From positions 4,588,001 to 4,652,000 of the forward strand of contig NZ_CP102826.1 of NCBI RefSeq assembly GCF_025643595.1: DNA of 64,000 nucleotides. Reading direction: 5' to 3'. This DNA is from Saccharopolyspora rosea (GTDB taxonomy: Bacteria > Actinomycetota > Actinomycetes > Mycobacteriales > Pseudonocardiaceae). The position numbers were made by a program, and so were the translations under genes. Below, one piece after another: positions 41,600 through 50,037 of the stretch (position 1 is its first letter; each line of letters opens with the position of its first letter). The notes under the pieces are model-generated. The model made no database searches, was not told the origin of the DNA, and was given only the letters and a program-made list of their open reading frames with translations.

Positions 41600-42553
41600 T
41601 CAGGCCGACTGGTTCGGGCAGAGCATGCGTTCGACTTCCTCGGCGTGCGGCATCGCCGACGAGCACGCCAGCCGGGAGGCGACCAGCGCGCCCGCGGCGT
41701 TGGCGAACCGCATGGTCCGCTCGACACCCCAGCCGGACAGCAGTCCGTGGCACAGCGCGCCGCCGAACGCGTCCCCGGCGCCGAGGCCGTTGACGACCTC
41801 CACCGGCACCGGCGGCACGACGGTCGACTCCGCGCGGGTGCGGGCCAGCACGCCCCGGGGCCCCTGCTTGACGACGGCGAGCTCGACCCCGGCCTCCAGC
41901 AGCAGGTCGGCGGCCTTCTCCGGATCGCGCGAGCCGACAGCCCGCTCGACCTCGTCGAGGTTGCCGACCGCGACGGTGGCGTGCGCCAACGCCTCCCGGT
42001 ACCAGTGGCGGGCCTCGTCGTGGTCCGCCCAGAACATGGGGCGCCAGTCGAGGTCGAAGACCGTGGTGCCGCGCTTGCCCCGGTGGCGCAGCGCGGCCAG
42101 CGTCGCCGAGCGGCTCGGCTCCTCGCACAGCCCGGTGCCGGTCATCCAGAAGATGCGCGCCGCGGCGATGGCGTCGGTGTCCAGCTCGTCGGCGTGGATC
42201 TCCAGGTCCGGCGCCTTGGGGTAGCGGTAGAAGTGCAGCGGGAAGTCGTCCGGCGGGAACAGCTCGCAGAAGGTCACCGGCGTCGGGTACTGCGGCACGT
42301 CGGTGACCCAGCGGTCGTCGACCCCGAACTCGCGCAGCGCCTTGTGCACGAACTCGCCGAACGGGTCCGCACCGGTGCGGCTGATCACCGCGCTGCGGTG
42401 GCCGAGCCGGGCGGCGGCGACGGCGACGTTGGTCGCGGTGCCGCCGAGGTACTTGCCGAACGACTCGACGTCCGCGAGCCCGACGCCGACCTGCAGCGGG
42501 TAGATGTCCACACCGATCCGGCCGATCGTGACGACGTCGAACGGGGTGCTCAT
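41600..42553 (-). CDS. iolC: 5-dehydro-2-deoxygluconokinase (IolC)
   Basis: A 317-residue PfkB-family kinase with GGAGG before the ATG. Family motifs: FGKYLGGTATNVAVAAARLG (substrate-binding GG) and VVNGLGAGDAFGGALCHGLL (catalytic Asp in GAGD). It phosphorylates 2-deoxy-5-keto-gluconate, whose 6-phosphate is the pathway inducer in Bacillus. First gene of the leftward operon; promoter at 42590-42619. Confidence 0.93.
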   Translation of the reverse strand: MSTPFDVVTIGRIGVDIYPLQVGVGLADVESFGKYLGGTATNVAVAAARLGHRSAVISRTGADPFGEFVHKALREFGVDDRWVTDVPQYPTPVTFCELFPPDDFPLHFYRYPKAPDLEIHADELDTDAIAAARIFWMTGTGLCEEPSRSATLAALRHRGKRGTTVFDLDWRPMFWADHDEARHWYREALAHATVAVGNLDEVERAVGSRDPEKAADLLLEAGVELAVVKQGPRGVLARTRAESTVVPPVPVEVVNGLGAGDAFGGALCHGLLSGWGVERTMRFANAAGALVASRLACSSAMPHAEEVERMLCPNQSA

Positions 42554-42589
42554 GCCGGGACCTCCGGGGTCGGGGAGCGCGTTGTCCCC

Positions 42590-42619
42590 TGTCTACTCGC
42601 GGCGCCCGCGCACTGTCAA
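42590..42619 (-). promoter_or_regulatory. SigA-type promoter of the iolC operon
   Basis: Read leftward: TTGACA (complement of 42614-42619), 18-base spacer, TAGACA (complement of 42590-42595), with the iolC start about 37 bases further. The -35 is a perfect consensus hexamer, rare in this window. The operator motif at 42625-42635 abuts it on the upstream side. Confidence 0.6.
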
Positions 42620-42624
42620 TACTT

Positions 42625-42635
42625 TGTCAGTACAT
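42625..42635. promoter_or_regulatory. Putative IolR (GntR) operator, iolC side
   Basis: The complement reads ATGTACTGACA; the same motif (ATGTNYTGACA) recurs at 43601 before the iolE-iolG operon. A nested palindrome AGTACATACT (42629-42638) overlaps. The site lies between the two divergent starts, 6 bases from the iolC -35 and 41 bases before gntR, so one repressor could control both. Confidence 0.5.
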
Positions 42636-42676
42636 ACTTACTTAAGGACGTCAGATAGACCTGTTACCGTGAACAC

Positions 42677-43465
42677 GTGACCAGCTCAGCGCGCCGCCGC
42701 CGGACCCCCGTGCACGACAGCTGGGACCCGGCGAGCAACATCACCGTGGACCACAGCAGCCCGGTCCCGCTGTACTACCAGGTCGCGACCCAGATCGAGG
42801 CCGCGATCGACTCCGGGGAGCTGCCGGTCGGCGCCCGGCTGGACAACGAGATCGAACTCGCCGGCCGGCTCGGGCTGTCCCGCCCGACGATCCGCCAGGC
42901 GATCGGCTCGCTGGTGGACAAGGGGCTCGTGGTCCGCAAGCGCGGCGCGGGCACCCAGGTCGCGTTCAACCGGGTCCGGCGCTCGCTGGAGCTGAGCAGC
43001 CTGTTCGACGACCTGTCCCGCATCGACCGCGAGCCCACCACGCGCGTGCTGGTCAACGAGGTCGAACCGGCCACCGAGGAGATCGCCCGCGAGCTGGGCG
43101 TCGCCGAGTCCGACCCGGTCGTGCACCTGGAACGGGTGCGCTACACGCAGGGCGAACCGCTGGCGCGCATGCGCAACCACCTCCCGGCCGACCTGCTGCG
43201 CCCCAGCACCGACCAGCTCACCGAACACGGTCTCTACCAACTGCTGCGCGCCGCCGGGGTCCGGATGCACGCCGCCGAGCAGAGCATCGGCGCCCGCGCC
43301 GCCACGGCCGAGGACGCCGACCTGCTCGACGAACCGGAAGGCGCCCCGCTGCTGACCATGACGCGCACCACCTACGACCAGTCCGGGCGCATCATCGAGT
43401 ACGGCTCGCACCTCTACCGCGCGTCCCGCTACACCTTCAACCTCTCCCTGCACGGCGAGTCCTGA
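42677..43465 (+). CDS. GntR/HutC-family repressor of inositol catabolism
   Basis: A 262-residue regulator. Winged helix at about 30-95 (PLYYQVATQIEAAIDSGELPVG, then LSRPTIRQAIGSLVDKGLVVRKRGAGTQV); UTRA ligand-binding domain at about 110-255 with DPVVHLERVRYTQGEPLA and IIEYGSHLYRASRYTFNLSL. TACCGT ends six bases before the GTG, so the transcript looks leaderless. Divergent from iolC and upstream of the iolE/H-iolG pair; likely the pathway repressor, lifted by an inositol intermediate. Confidence 0.9.
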   Translation: MTSSARRRRTPVHDSWDPASNITVDHSSPVPLYYQVATQIEAAIDSGELPVGARLDNEIELAGRLGLSRPTIRQAIGSLVDKGLVVRKRGAGTQVAFNRVRRSLELSSLFDDLSRIDREPTTRVLVNEVEPATEEIARELGVAESDPVVHLERVRYTQGEPLARMRNHLPADLLRPSTDQLTEHGLYQLLRAAGVRMHAAEQSIGARAATAEDADLLDEPEGAPLLTMTRTTYDQSGRIIEYGSHLYRASRYTFNLSLHGES

Positions 43466-43600
43466 CCGCGGCGGCCCGGCCGCGCCGACGTCGAGGCCGG
43501 CCCGCCGCACGGCACGACGGACGCGCGCCCGCAGGCCGTTCTCCGGCCCACACCACCGAACGTCGCCCCAGGTCGCCCCGCTTCGCGACAACTGGTCCTT

Positions 43601-43612
43601 ATGTCTTGACAT
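43601..43612. promoter_or_regulatory. Putative IolR operator, iolE side
   Basis: ATGTCTTGACAT is a palindrome (ATGTC/GACAT with TT centre) containing a TTGACA hexamer. Ten or so of its first eleven bases match the operator candidate at the iolC promoter (ATGTNYTGACA). It is 108 bases before the iolE-like start. The rest of 43466-43719 holds nothing else I recognise. Confidence 0.5.
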
Positions 43613-43719
43613 GAATCCCGGATCGGTGGAAGTGTTCCCCGCATCACCCGTTGAGGTCGATCTCAACATCCCTCGTGCACCCGGCCGGGCGTTCGCCGGA
43701 CGAGACAGAGAGGTCTTCC

Positions 43720-44634
43720 ATGAACACCAGCGAACACCACCGGCTCCGGGTGGGGTCGGCCCCGGACTCCTGGGGCGTGTGGTTCCCGCAGGACGACGAG
43801 CAGACCCCGTGGCACCGCTTCCTGGACGAGGTCGCCGAAGCGGGCTACGAGTGGATCGAGCTCGGTCCCTACGGCTACCTGCCCACCGATCCGCAGCAGC
43901 TGCGCGACGAGCTCGCCGCCCGGAACCTGACGCTGTCGGCGGGCACCTGCTTCACCGCTTTCCACCGCGGCGACGTCTGGCAGGAGACCTGGGAGCACGT
44001 CAGCCAGGTCGCCGGCCTGACCACCGCGCTGGGCGCCGAGCACCTGGTGGTGATCCCGGAGATGTGGCGCGACCCGGCCACCGGCGAGCAGCTGGAGGAC
44101 CGCGCCCTCGGCGACGGTTCCTGGCGGGCGCTGGGCACCGGCATCGACCGGCTCGCCAAGGCGCTGCACGAGGAGTACGGGGTGCGGATGCAGTTCCACC
44201 CGCACGCCGACAGCCACGTCGACACCCAGCAGCACGTCGAGCGCTTCCTGGAGATCACCGACCCCGACCTGGTCACCCTGTGCCTGGACACCGGGCACAT
44301 CGCCTACTGCGGCGGCGACAACCTCGCACTGATCGAGAAGTACCCCGAGCGCATCGGCTACCTGCACCTCAAGCAGGTCGACCCGCAGGTGCTCTCCGGG
44401 GTGCAGGACGAGGACCTGCCGTTCGGCCCGGCGGTGCGGCGCGGCGTGATGTGCGAGCCGCCGAACGGCGTCCCGGACCTCGCGCCGATCATCGCGGCCG
44501 CGGCCGTGCTCGACGCTGACATGTTCGCCATCGTCGAGCAGGACCTCTACCCGGTGCACCCGGACGTCCCGCTGCCCATCGCCCGCCGCACCCGCGACTA
44601 CCTCACCCGCTGCGGAACCGCACCGGCCCGCTGA
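43720..44634 (+). CDS. Sugar phosphate isomerase/epimerase, inosose dehydratase-like (IolE/IolH)
   Basis: A 304-residue TIM-barrel (AP-endonuclease-2 fold) protein; ATG 43720 follows AGAGAGG. Metal-site motifs: EWIELGPYGYLPTDP, MQFHPHADSHVDTQQHVERF, LDTGHIAYCGGDN and FAIVEQDLYPVHPDVP. IolE dehydrates scyllo-inosose to the dione used by IolD; IolH and IolI share the fold. As the only such gene in the cluster, it most simply fills the IolE step. Followed by iolG after 25 bases. Confidence 0.82.
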   Translation: MNTSEHHRLRVGSAPDSWGVWFPQDDEQTPWHRFLDEVAEAGYEWIELGPYGYLPTDPQQLRDELAARNLTLSAGTCFTAFHRGDVWQETWEHVSQVAGLTTALGAEHLVVIPEMWRDPATGEQLEDRALGDGSWRALGTGIDRLAKALHEEYGVRMQFHPHADSHVDTQQHVERFLEITDPDLVTLCLDTGHIAYCGGDNLALIEKYPERIGYLHLKQVDPQVLSGVQDEDLPFGPAVRRGVMCEPPNGVPDLAPIIAAAAVLDADMFAIVEQDLYPVHPDVPLPIARRTRDYLTRCGTAPAR

Positions 44635-44659
44635 CCACGACGCTGCACAGGAGGAACCG

Positions 44660-45679
44660 ATGAGCGAGCACGATCTGCGGATCGGCCTGGTCGGCGCCGG
44701 CCGGATGGGCGGCGACCACGCCCGGCGCATCCACGAGCGGATCAGCGGCGCCCGGCTGGTCGCCGTCGGCGATCCGGACGCCGACCGCGCCGAACAGGTG
44801 GCGGCCTCCGTTCCCGGCGCCCGCTCGCACGGCGACCCGTACGAGGTCATCTCGTCGTCCGATGTGGACGCCCTGGTGATCGCCTCGCCCGGCGTCGTCC
44901 ACGAACCGCTGCTGCTGGCGGCCATCGAACGCGGCATCCCGGTGCTGTGCGAGAAACCCCTCACGCCGGACTCGACGTCGTCGCTGCGCGTGCTGGAAGC
45001 CGAGCAGGCAGGCGGAAAACGCCTGGTGCAGGTCGGTTTCATGCGCCGCTTCGACCCCGAGCACGTCGAACTGCGCGAGCTGCTGCGGTCCGGCGCCCTG
45101 GGCAGGGCGCTGGTGCTGCACTGCGCGCACCGCAACCCGTCCTCCCCACCGGGGTTCACCTCGGAGATGATGATCTTCGACTCGGTGGTGCACGAGTTCG
45201 ACACCGTGCGCTGGCTGGTCGGTGAGGAGATCCGCGCGGTGTCGGTGCGCCGCCCGCGCACCACGTCCGCCGCACCCGCCGGCCTCGCCGACCCGCAGCT
45301 GGTCACCATCGAGACCACCGGCGGGGTCGTGGCCGACGTGGAGATCTTCGTCAACTGCGGGTTCGGCTACCAGGTGCGCTGCGAGGCGGTGTGCGAACAC
45401 GGCACCGCCCTGGCCGGGGCCGCCGGCGGTCTGCGGGTCCACGGCACCGCGGGTTGGGGCGGGCGGATCGACGCCGACTTCAGCGAGCGCTTCGCCACTG
45501 CCTTCGACCGGGAGTTCCAGCGCTGGGCCGACGCCGCCCGCACCGGCGGGGTCGACCCCGACGCGGCGAGCGCCTGGGACGGCTACGCCGCCGCGGCCGC
45601 CTGCGAAGCGGGCGTGCGCGCGCAGTCCGAGGGCACCACCGAGGTCCGACTCGTCGAACGTCCCGGCTTCTACGCCTGA
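44660..45679 (+). CDS. iolG: Inositol 2-dehydrogenase (IolG)
   Basis: A 339-residue Gfo/Idh/MocA enzyme with AGGAGG before the ATG. NAD site IGLVGAGRMGGDHARRI, catalytic EKP in IPVLCEKPLTPD, and the C-terminal Asp/His pair in EMMIFDSVVHEFDTVRWLVGEEI. It oxidises myo-inositol to scyllo-inosose, the first step of the pathway. Co-transcribed with the iolE/H-like gene. No inositol transporter is encoded in the cluster. Confidence 0.92.
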   Translation: MSEHDLRIGLVGAGRMGGDHARRIHERISGARLVAVGDPDADRAEQVAASVPGARSHGDPYEVISSSDVDALVIASPGVVHEPLLLAAIERGIPVLCEKPLTPDSTSSLRVLEAEQAGGKRLVQVGFMRRFDPEHVELRELLRSGALGRALVLHCAHRNPSSPPGFTSEMMIFDSVVHEFDTVRWLVGEEIRAVSVRRPRTTSAAPAGLADPQLVTIETTGGVVADVEIFVNCGFGYQVRCEAVCEHGTALAGAAGGLRVHGTAGWGGRIDADFSERFATAFDREFQRWADAARTGGVDPDAASAWDGYAAAAACEAGVRAQSEGTTEVRLVERPGFYA

Positions 45680-45709
45680 GTGCCTGTCTTCGAGCCCTGA
45701 GACCGTTCC

Positions 45710-45745
45710 GGCGCGGTGCGTTCGTCACGCCGGACGCACCGCGCC
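45710..45745. terminator. Hairpin between iolG and the VOC gene
   Basis: GGCGCGGTGCG (45710-45720) and CGCACCGCGCC (45735-45745) form an 11-bp perfect stem. Its right arm lies in the 3' end of the convergent VOC gene, so it serves best as iolG terminator. Confidence 0.65.
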
Positions 45746-46363
45746 GCCCCACGTCTCCCGTTCGGCGATGCCGACCACGGCTCCCTGCGGGTCGACGAGC
45801 ACCCGGGAGCCACCGAGCTCCGGGCGCTCCCCCGTCTCCGCACCGCGGACCGGAGCGGCCACGTCGCGCACCGCGAAGCAGCACAACCACCCGCGACCGC
45901 CGTCCGGCAGCGGGTCGGTCGTCCGCCCCGCCAGCGGTCGCCCGCGCACCAGGTACCGCCGCCGGCACACCGACCAGTCCAACGTGTCCGCCCAGAACGC
46001 GTCGGCCCGTTCCGGGTCGGCGGCGGACAGCTCGATCCAGCACAGTTCCCCGGGGCGCGGATCGGGGGCCCACGGTCCGTGCAGCGCCCGACCCCGCGCG
46101 ATCAGCGCGGTGGTGCCGTCCGGGCCGACCAGCACGCCGTTCTCGGTGCCGCCGGCGAACACCGGCCGCCACCCCGTCCGCTCCCCGGCGCGGGGCGTGC
46201 GCACCGTGGCGCAGCGACGCTCCCCCACCCAGCAGTCGAGCGTCGTTCCGGCCTGCACCACCTCCCACCCCAGCAGCCGCCGGTAGAAGGCGACCGAGGC
46301 CACCGGATCCGGGCTGAGCAGTTCGGCCCAGCGCAGACCCCGGGCCATGGGACGAGAGGGCAC
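45725..46363 (-). CDS. VOC-family (glyoxalase/bleomycin-resistance-like) protein
   Basis: About 212 residues with two vicinal-oxygen-chelate repeats: LRWAELLSPDPVASVAFYRRLLGWEVV in the first and LCWIELSAADPERADAFWADTLDWSV in the second, each followed by the beta hairpins of the fold. The GTG at 46363 has GAGG ten bases upstream; ATG 46348 is an alternative. Such proteins bind metal or small molecules (lyase, dioxygenase or resistance roles). No specific substrate can be assigned. Confidence 0.8.
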   Translation of the reverse strand: MPSRPMARGLRWAELLSPDPVASVAFYRRLLGWEVVQAGTTLDCWVGERRCATVRTPRAGERTGWRPVFAGGTENGVLVGPDGTTALIARGRALHGPWAPDPRPGELCWIELSAADPERADAFWADTLDWSVCRRRYLVRGRPLAGRTTDPLPDGGRGWLCCFAVRDVAAPVRGAETGERPELGGSRVLVDPQGAVVGIAERETWGGAVRPA

Positions 46364-46430
46364 GACGTCAGATCCTCGTTCGGGCTGGTTCACCCATGCT
46401 GTCGGCACCGCCTCGCGGCAGCAAGCACCG

Positions 46431-46778
46431 TCACCGCAGCCGTTCCAGCTCCACGGCCACGTCCACCACCTGCGCGGCGAGTTTGCGCAGCTCGGCGTGG
46501 TCGGCCGCGTCGTCGACGGCGGTGACGACGTCCTCGGCGGCGCACCGCAGCTGGAACAACCGGTCCTGCAGATCGGCCAGCTCGGCGGCGGAGAGCACCA
46601 CGGCGTCCTCCGGCAACCCGCCGCGCTGCACCGCGGCCCGCCGCTCGTACGCGCGCTGGCGGCAGGACTGCGCGCAGTACATCCGAGGACGCCCCTGCCT
46701 GCCGGATTCCGGGATGCGCCGCCCGCACCAGGCGCAGTGCCGGACGCGCCGCTGTCGGAGTTCGTGCGCGGTCTCCAC
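46431..46778 (-). CDS. Small zinc-ribbon protein, unknown function
   Basis: A 115-residue protein: RHCAWCGRRIPESGRQGRPRMYCAQSCRQRAYERR is a CxxC...CxxxC zinc ribbon close to those of conserved actinobacterial hypothetical proteins, followed by a mostly helical C-terminus (LSAAELADLQDRLFQLRC onward). The GTG at 46778 is preceded by TAGCGT (complement of 46787-46792) with eight bases between, so the mRNA looks leaderless. Role unknown; nucleic-acid binding is possible. Confidence 0.75.
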   Translation of the reverse strand: METAHELRQRRVRHCAWCGRRIPESGRQGRPRMYCAQSCRQRAYERRAAVQRGGLPEDAVVLSAAELADLQDRLFQLRCAAEDVVTAVDDAADHAELRKLAAQVVDVAVELERLR

Positions 46779-46848
46779 GGTCGATCACGCTATCGCCACG
46801 GCACCGGGTTCCGGGAGTGGCCACGCCGATCCGGCAGAGTGTCCCCTC

Positions 46849-47643
46849 GTGATGCACCCGTTCCTGTTCGGCCCCAAGCCCCGCGCGTTCGCGCACCGCG
46901 GCTGGCACCTGGGGGACCTGCACGACATGGAGAACTCGCTCAGCGCCTTCCGGCGCGCCGTGGAGGAGGGCTACCAGTACATCGAGACCGACGTGCGCGC
47001 GACCGCCGACGGCGTGGTCGTGGTGCACCACGACGCGACGCTGGAGCGCACCACCGACGGCCGCGGCGCGATCCGACGGCTGCCGTGGTCGGCGGTGTCC
47101 ACCGCGCTCATCGGCGGCCGCGAACCTGTGTCCACTTTGGACGAAGTGCTGGAGGAGCTGCCGGACGCCTTCTTCAACATCGACGTCAAGGAGGACTCCG
47201 CGATCGGCCCGGTGCTGCGCGTGATCCGCGCGCACCACGCCTGGAACCGGGTCTGCCTGGCGGCGTTCGACGAGCGCCGGGTGCGGACGATGGCGCGCGC
47301 GGCCGGTCCGCGCCTGTTCACGTCCATGGGCCAGGGCTCGGTGCTGGCGCTGTGGCTCGGTTCCCGCTGGGGCGGCTGGCCGATGCGCCACCTGGTGACC
47401 GGCGGCGCCGCCCAGGTCCCACCGCGGCACGGGCGGCTGACCGTGGTCGACGACCGGTTCGTGCGGCAGGCCCACCTGTGGGGCCGCGAGGTGCACGCCT
47501 GGACCGTCGACGACCCCGCCGAGATGCGCAGGTTGCTCGACCTCGGGGTCGACGGCCTGGTCACCGACCGCCCGGACGTGCTGCGCGAGGTGCTGCGGGA
47601 GCGCTTCGGCGAGCCGCGCGCCGACCTGCCGGGCGGCGGTTGA
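46849..47643 (+). CDS. Cytoplasmic glycerophosphodiester phosphodiesterase (UgpQ-like)
   Basis: A 264-residue enzyme without signal peptide. Motifs: AFAHRGWH (catalytic His-Arg), MENSLSAFRRAVEEGYQYIETDVRAT (metal-binding Glu/Asp), VVVHHDATLERTTDG, FFNIDVKED and VHAWTVDDPAEMRRLLDLGVDGLVTDRPD. It hydrolyses glycerophosphodiesters to glycerol-3-phosphate. Start GTG 46849 directly before ATG 46852. It is intact, unlike the secreted paralogue at 14.0 kb. Confidence 0.92.
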   Translation: MMHPFLFGPKPRAFAHRGWHLGDLHDMENSLSAFRRAVEEGYQYIETDVRATADGVVVVHHDATLERTTDGRGAIRRLPWSAVSTALIGGREPVSTLDEVLEELPDAFFNIDVKEDSAIGPVLRVIRAHHAWNRVCLAAFDERRVRTMARAAGPRLFTSMGQGSVLALWLGSRWGGWPMRHLVTGGAAQVPPRHGRLTVVDDRFVRQAHLWGREVHAWTVDDPAEMRRLLDLGVDGLVTDRPDVLREVLRERFGEPRADLPGGG

Positions 47644-47744
47644 GTGGAACTACGCATTGTTCCCGAGCGGCCCTTCCCAGTACTCGTGGACCAGTACAGT
47701 CCCGTTACCCCTAACAGGTGATCTCGGTTCGGAGGGCCGCACGG

Positions 47745-49154
47745 ATGAGCGTGATGGACAGTCGGCCGGCGCCGGACGCCGTGCGGCAACGGCGTCGCGA
47801 ACAGCGCGGCTGGTGCTGGTACGACTGGGCCAACTCGGTCTTCCCGACCTCGGTGACGACCGTCTTCCTCTCGCTCTACCTGACCTCGGTGGCCACCCAG
47901 GCGGCGCGGGTGGACACCGCGCTCAACGGCCCGCACCCGTGCCCGGCGGGGAACGCCCTGGTGCGCTGCGACATCTCGCTGCTCGGCCTGACCTTCCCGG
48001 CCGGGTCCCTGTGGGGTTACCTGCTCTCGGTGGCCACCGTGGTCCAGGTCCTCGTGCTGCCGATCACCGGCGCCATCGCCGACCGCACCCAGAACAAGCG
48101 CACGATGCTCGGCGGGTTCGCCTTCGGCGGCTCGGCCGCGACGGCGCTGCTGGCCCTGGTCGGCGGCGGGAACTGGCAGCTGGGCGTGGCGCTGTTCGTC
48201 GTCGCCAACATCTGCTTCGGCGCGTCGGTGGTCGTCTACTACTCGTTCCTGCCGGAGATCGCCGACACCGACGAGCGGGACGCGGTGTCCTCGCGCGGCT
48301 GGGCGGTCGGTTACCTCGGCGCCGGTCTCGCGCTGTTCCTGCACCTGCTGATCTACCTGTTCCACGACGCGATCGGGCTCGGCGCGGACGCCGCGGTCCG
48401 GCTGATCTTCTTCTCCTCCGGCGTCTGGTGGGCGGCGTTCACGCTGCTGCCGCTGGCGGCCCTGCGCCGCCACCACGCCCCCGAGGGCGACGAGCGCGGG
48501 GCCTCGGTGATCACCGCGGGTTTCCGGCAGCTGGCGGGCACGCTGCGCCAGGCCCGCCACTTCCCGCTGACGCTGGCGTTCCTGGGCGCCTACTGGGTGT
48601 TCACCGACGGCATCTCCACGGTCTCCCAGGTCTCGGCGCAGTACGGCAGCCTGGAGCTGAAGCTCCCGCAGACCTCGCTGATCATCACGCTGCTGATCGT
48701 GCAGTTCATCGCCTATGCGGGCGGCATGCTGCACGGCCTGGTGGCCCGCCACATCGGCGCCAAGAAGACGATCCTGATCAGCCTCTGCGTGTGGCTGCTC
48801 GTCCTGGTGGCGGCCTACTTCGTGCAGGCCGGACAGGACCTGCAGTTCTACGGCCTGGCGGTGGGCATCGGCCTGGTGCTGGGCGGCACGAACGCGCTGT
48901 CCCGGTCGCTGTTCAGCCAGATGGTCCCGGCGGGCCGGGAGGCGGAGTACTTCTCGCTGTACGAGGTCGGTGAACGCTCCACGTCGTGGCTGGGCCCGCT
49001 GGTGTTCGCCGGGGTCGGCCAGGCGACCGGGTCGTTCCGGCTGGCGATCGTCTCGCTGGTGGTGTTCTTCGCGGCCGGGTTGGTCCTGGTGTCGATGGTG
49101 CCGGTCCGGCGGGCCATCGAGGCCGTCGGCAACCGCCCTCCGGAACTCCTGTGA
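47745..49154 (+). CDS. UMF1-type MFS transporter
   Basis: A 469-residue membrane protein with about 12 helices; ATG 47745 follows GGAGGG. The family start WCWYDWANSVFPTSVTTVFLSLYL and the motif LPITGAIADRTQNKR are typical of UMF1 (ATG22-like) transporters, as is SRSLFSQMVPAGREAEYFSLYEVGERSTSWLGPLVF. Related eukaryotic proteins export amino acids from vacuoles. The bacterial substrate is unknown. Confidence 0.88.
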   Translation: MSVMDSRPAPDAVRQRRREQRGWCWYDWANSVFPTSVTTVFLSLYLTSVATQAARVDTALNGPHPCPAGNALVRCDISLLGLTFPAGSLWGYLLSVATVVQVLVLPITGAIADRTQNKRTMLGGFAFGGSAATALLALVGGGNWQLGVALFVVANICFGASVVVYYSFLPEIADTDERDAVSSRGWAVGYLGAGLALFLHLLIYLFHDAIGLGADAAVRLIFFSSGVWWAAFTLLPLAALRRHHAPEGDERGASVITAGFRQLAGTLRQARHFPLTLAFLGAYWVFTDGISTVSQVSAQYGSLELKLPQTSLIITLLIVQFIAYAGGMLHGLVARHIGAKKTILISLCVWLLVLVAAYFVQAGQDLQFYGLAVGIGLVLGGTNALSRSLFSQMVPAGREAEYFSLYEVGERSTSWLGPLVFAGVGQATGSFRLAIVSLVVFFAAGLVLVSMVPVRRAIEAVGNRPPELL

Positions 49155-49541
49155 TGCGCGCTGCGTAACCGCCGGTCCGCTGGTGACACCGCAGGCTCGT
49201 TGCTCCATGCTGGTGATGGGAACGTCGACGGTCATGTCGCGTCTCGGAATATGCCAGTACACAGCGTTGCGGTAATACTCGACAGGGAGTGACTACTTTC
49301 GGTTACCGGTTTTCACGTCAATCCTGCCGCCGAGGGGCGTGATCTGCATCCCACTCTCTCGGCCCACCTGGGACTCGTTTGGTCTTGGTGACGACTTATC
49401 TGGCACTATCACCCGTTCGGACCCACCTTGAGATTGCAGGAGGGAAAACGCGTCACGAACGCCGCCTGACTGCATCTCTAGGGGTGAACCCGTCGTTGAC
49501 GGGTGAACAACGTCACCGTCGGCAACCAAAAGCACCAAACC
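49155..49541. other. Intergenic region before rbpA
   Basis: About 390 bases, the least GC-rich stretch of this part of the window. Only shadow frames are present. I see no clear terminator for the MFS gene. It may hold additional rbpA promoters or a small RNA, but I cannot support one. Confidence 0.3.
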
Positions 49542-49569
49542 GGGAACAGACGACAGGCCAGCCCTCGTT
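49542..49569 (+). promoter_or_regulatory. Candidate SigR-type promoter of rbpA
   Basis: GGGAAC (49542-49547), a 19-base spacer, then GTT (49567-49569), close to the GGGAAT-N18/19-GTT consensus of the thiol-stress sigma factor SigR. In Streptomyces coelicolor rbpA is known to be SigR-driven, so the match is expected. It ends 57 bases before the rbpA ATG. Confidence 0.5.
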
Positions 49570-49626
49570 GCACTCGGTGAGCACAACCGCCCGGCTGCGG
49601 ACCGGGCCGAAGTGAAAGGAACCGTC

Positions 49627-49971
49627 ATGGCCGATCGCGTTCTGCGTGGCAGCCGGCTCGGAGCGGTCAGCTACGAGACCGACCGTAACCACGACCTCGC
49701 ACCGCGCCGGACGGTGCGCTACGCCTGCCCCAAGGGCCACGAGTTCGAGGTGCCGTTCTCCGACGACGCCGAGGTGCCGCCCACCTGGGAGTGCCGCCTG
49801 CACGGCACCGAGTCGAAGATCATCGACGGCAGCGAACCGGAGCAGAAGAAGGCCAAACCGCCGCGCACCCACTGGGACATGCTGCTGGAGCGGCGCACCA
49901 TTCCGGAACTGGAGGAGCTGCTCAACGAGCGGCTGCAACTGCTGCGCGAACGGCGCGGGCAGTCCGCCTGA
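49627..49971 (+). CDS. rbpA: RNA polymerase-binding protein RbpA
   Basis: A 114-residue protein, MADRVLRGSRLGAVSYETDR at the start, the zinc-ribbon-like core RRTVRYACPKGHEFEVPFSDDAEVPPTWEC, the basic linker (KKAKPPRTHWDMLLERRT) and the sigma-interaction helix IPELEELLNERLQLLRER. RbpA stabilises the open complex with principal sigma factors and is confined to actinobacteria. AAAGGA precedes the ATG. Its neighbour ppm1 is convergent, as in mycobacteria. Confidence 0.97.
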   Translation: MADRVLRGSRLGAVSYETDRNHDLAPRRTVRYACPKGHEFEVPFSDDAEVPPTWECRLHGTESKIIDGSEPEQKKAKPPRTHWDMLLERRTIPELEELLNERLQLLRERRGQSA

Positions 49972-49992
49972 TCGCACGTCCGGCACATCGTG

Positions 49993-50024
49993 AAGCGCCT
50001 GGGCCGAGGTGGTCCCAGGCGCTT
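49993..50024. terminator. Bidirectional terminator between rbpA and ppm1
   Basis: AAGCGCCTGGG (49993-50003) and CCCAGGCGCTT (50014-50024) form a perfect 11-bp stem followed by TT, and preceded by few A on the other strand, in the gap between convergent genes. Confidence 0.85.
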
Positions 50025-50037
50025 TTCGCGCAACCGC

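Noticed and set aside
44660-45679. Missing IolJ and inositol transporter as evidence for a broken pathway
   Set aside because: The Cgl0158-type aldolase between iolC and iolB can fill the IolJ step, and transporters are often encoded elsewhere.
49293-49628. Minus-strand 111-codon frame upstream of rbpA
   Set aside because: No ribosome site, low-complexity composition and it crosses the probable rbpA promoter.
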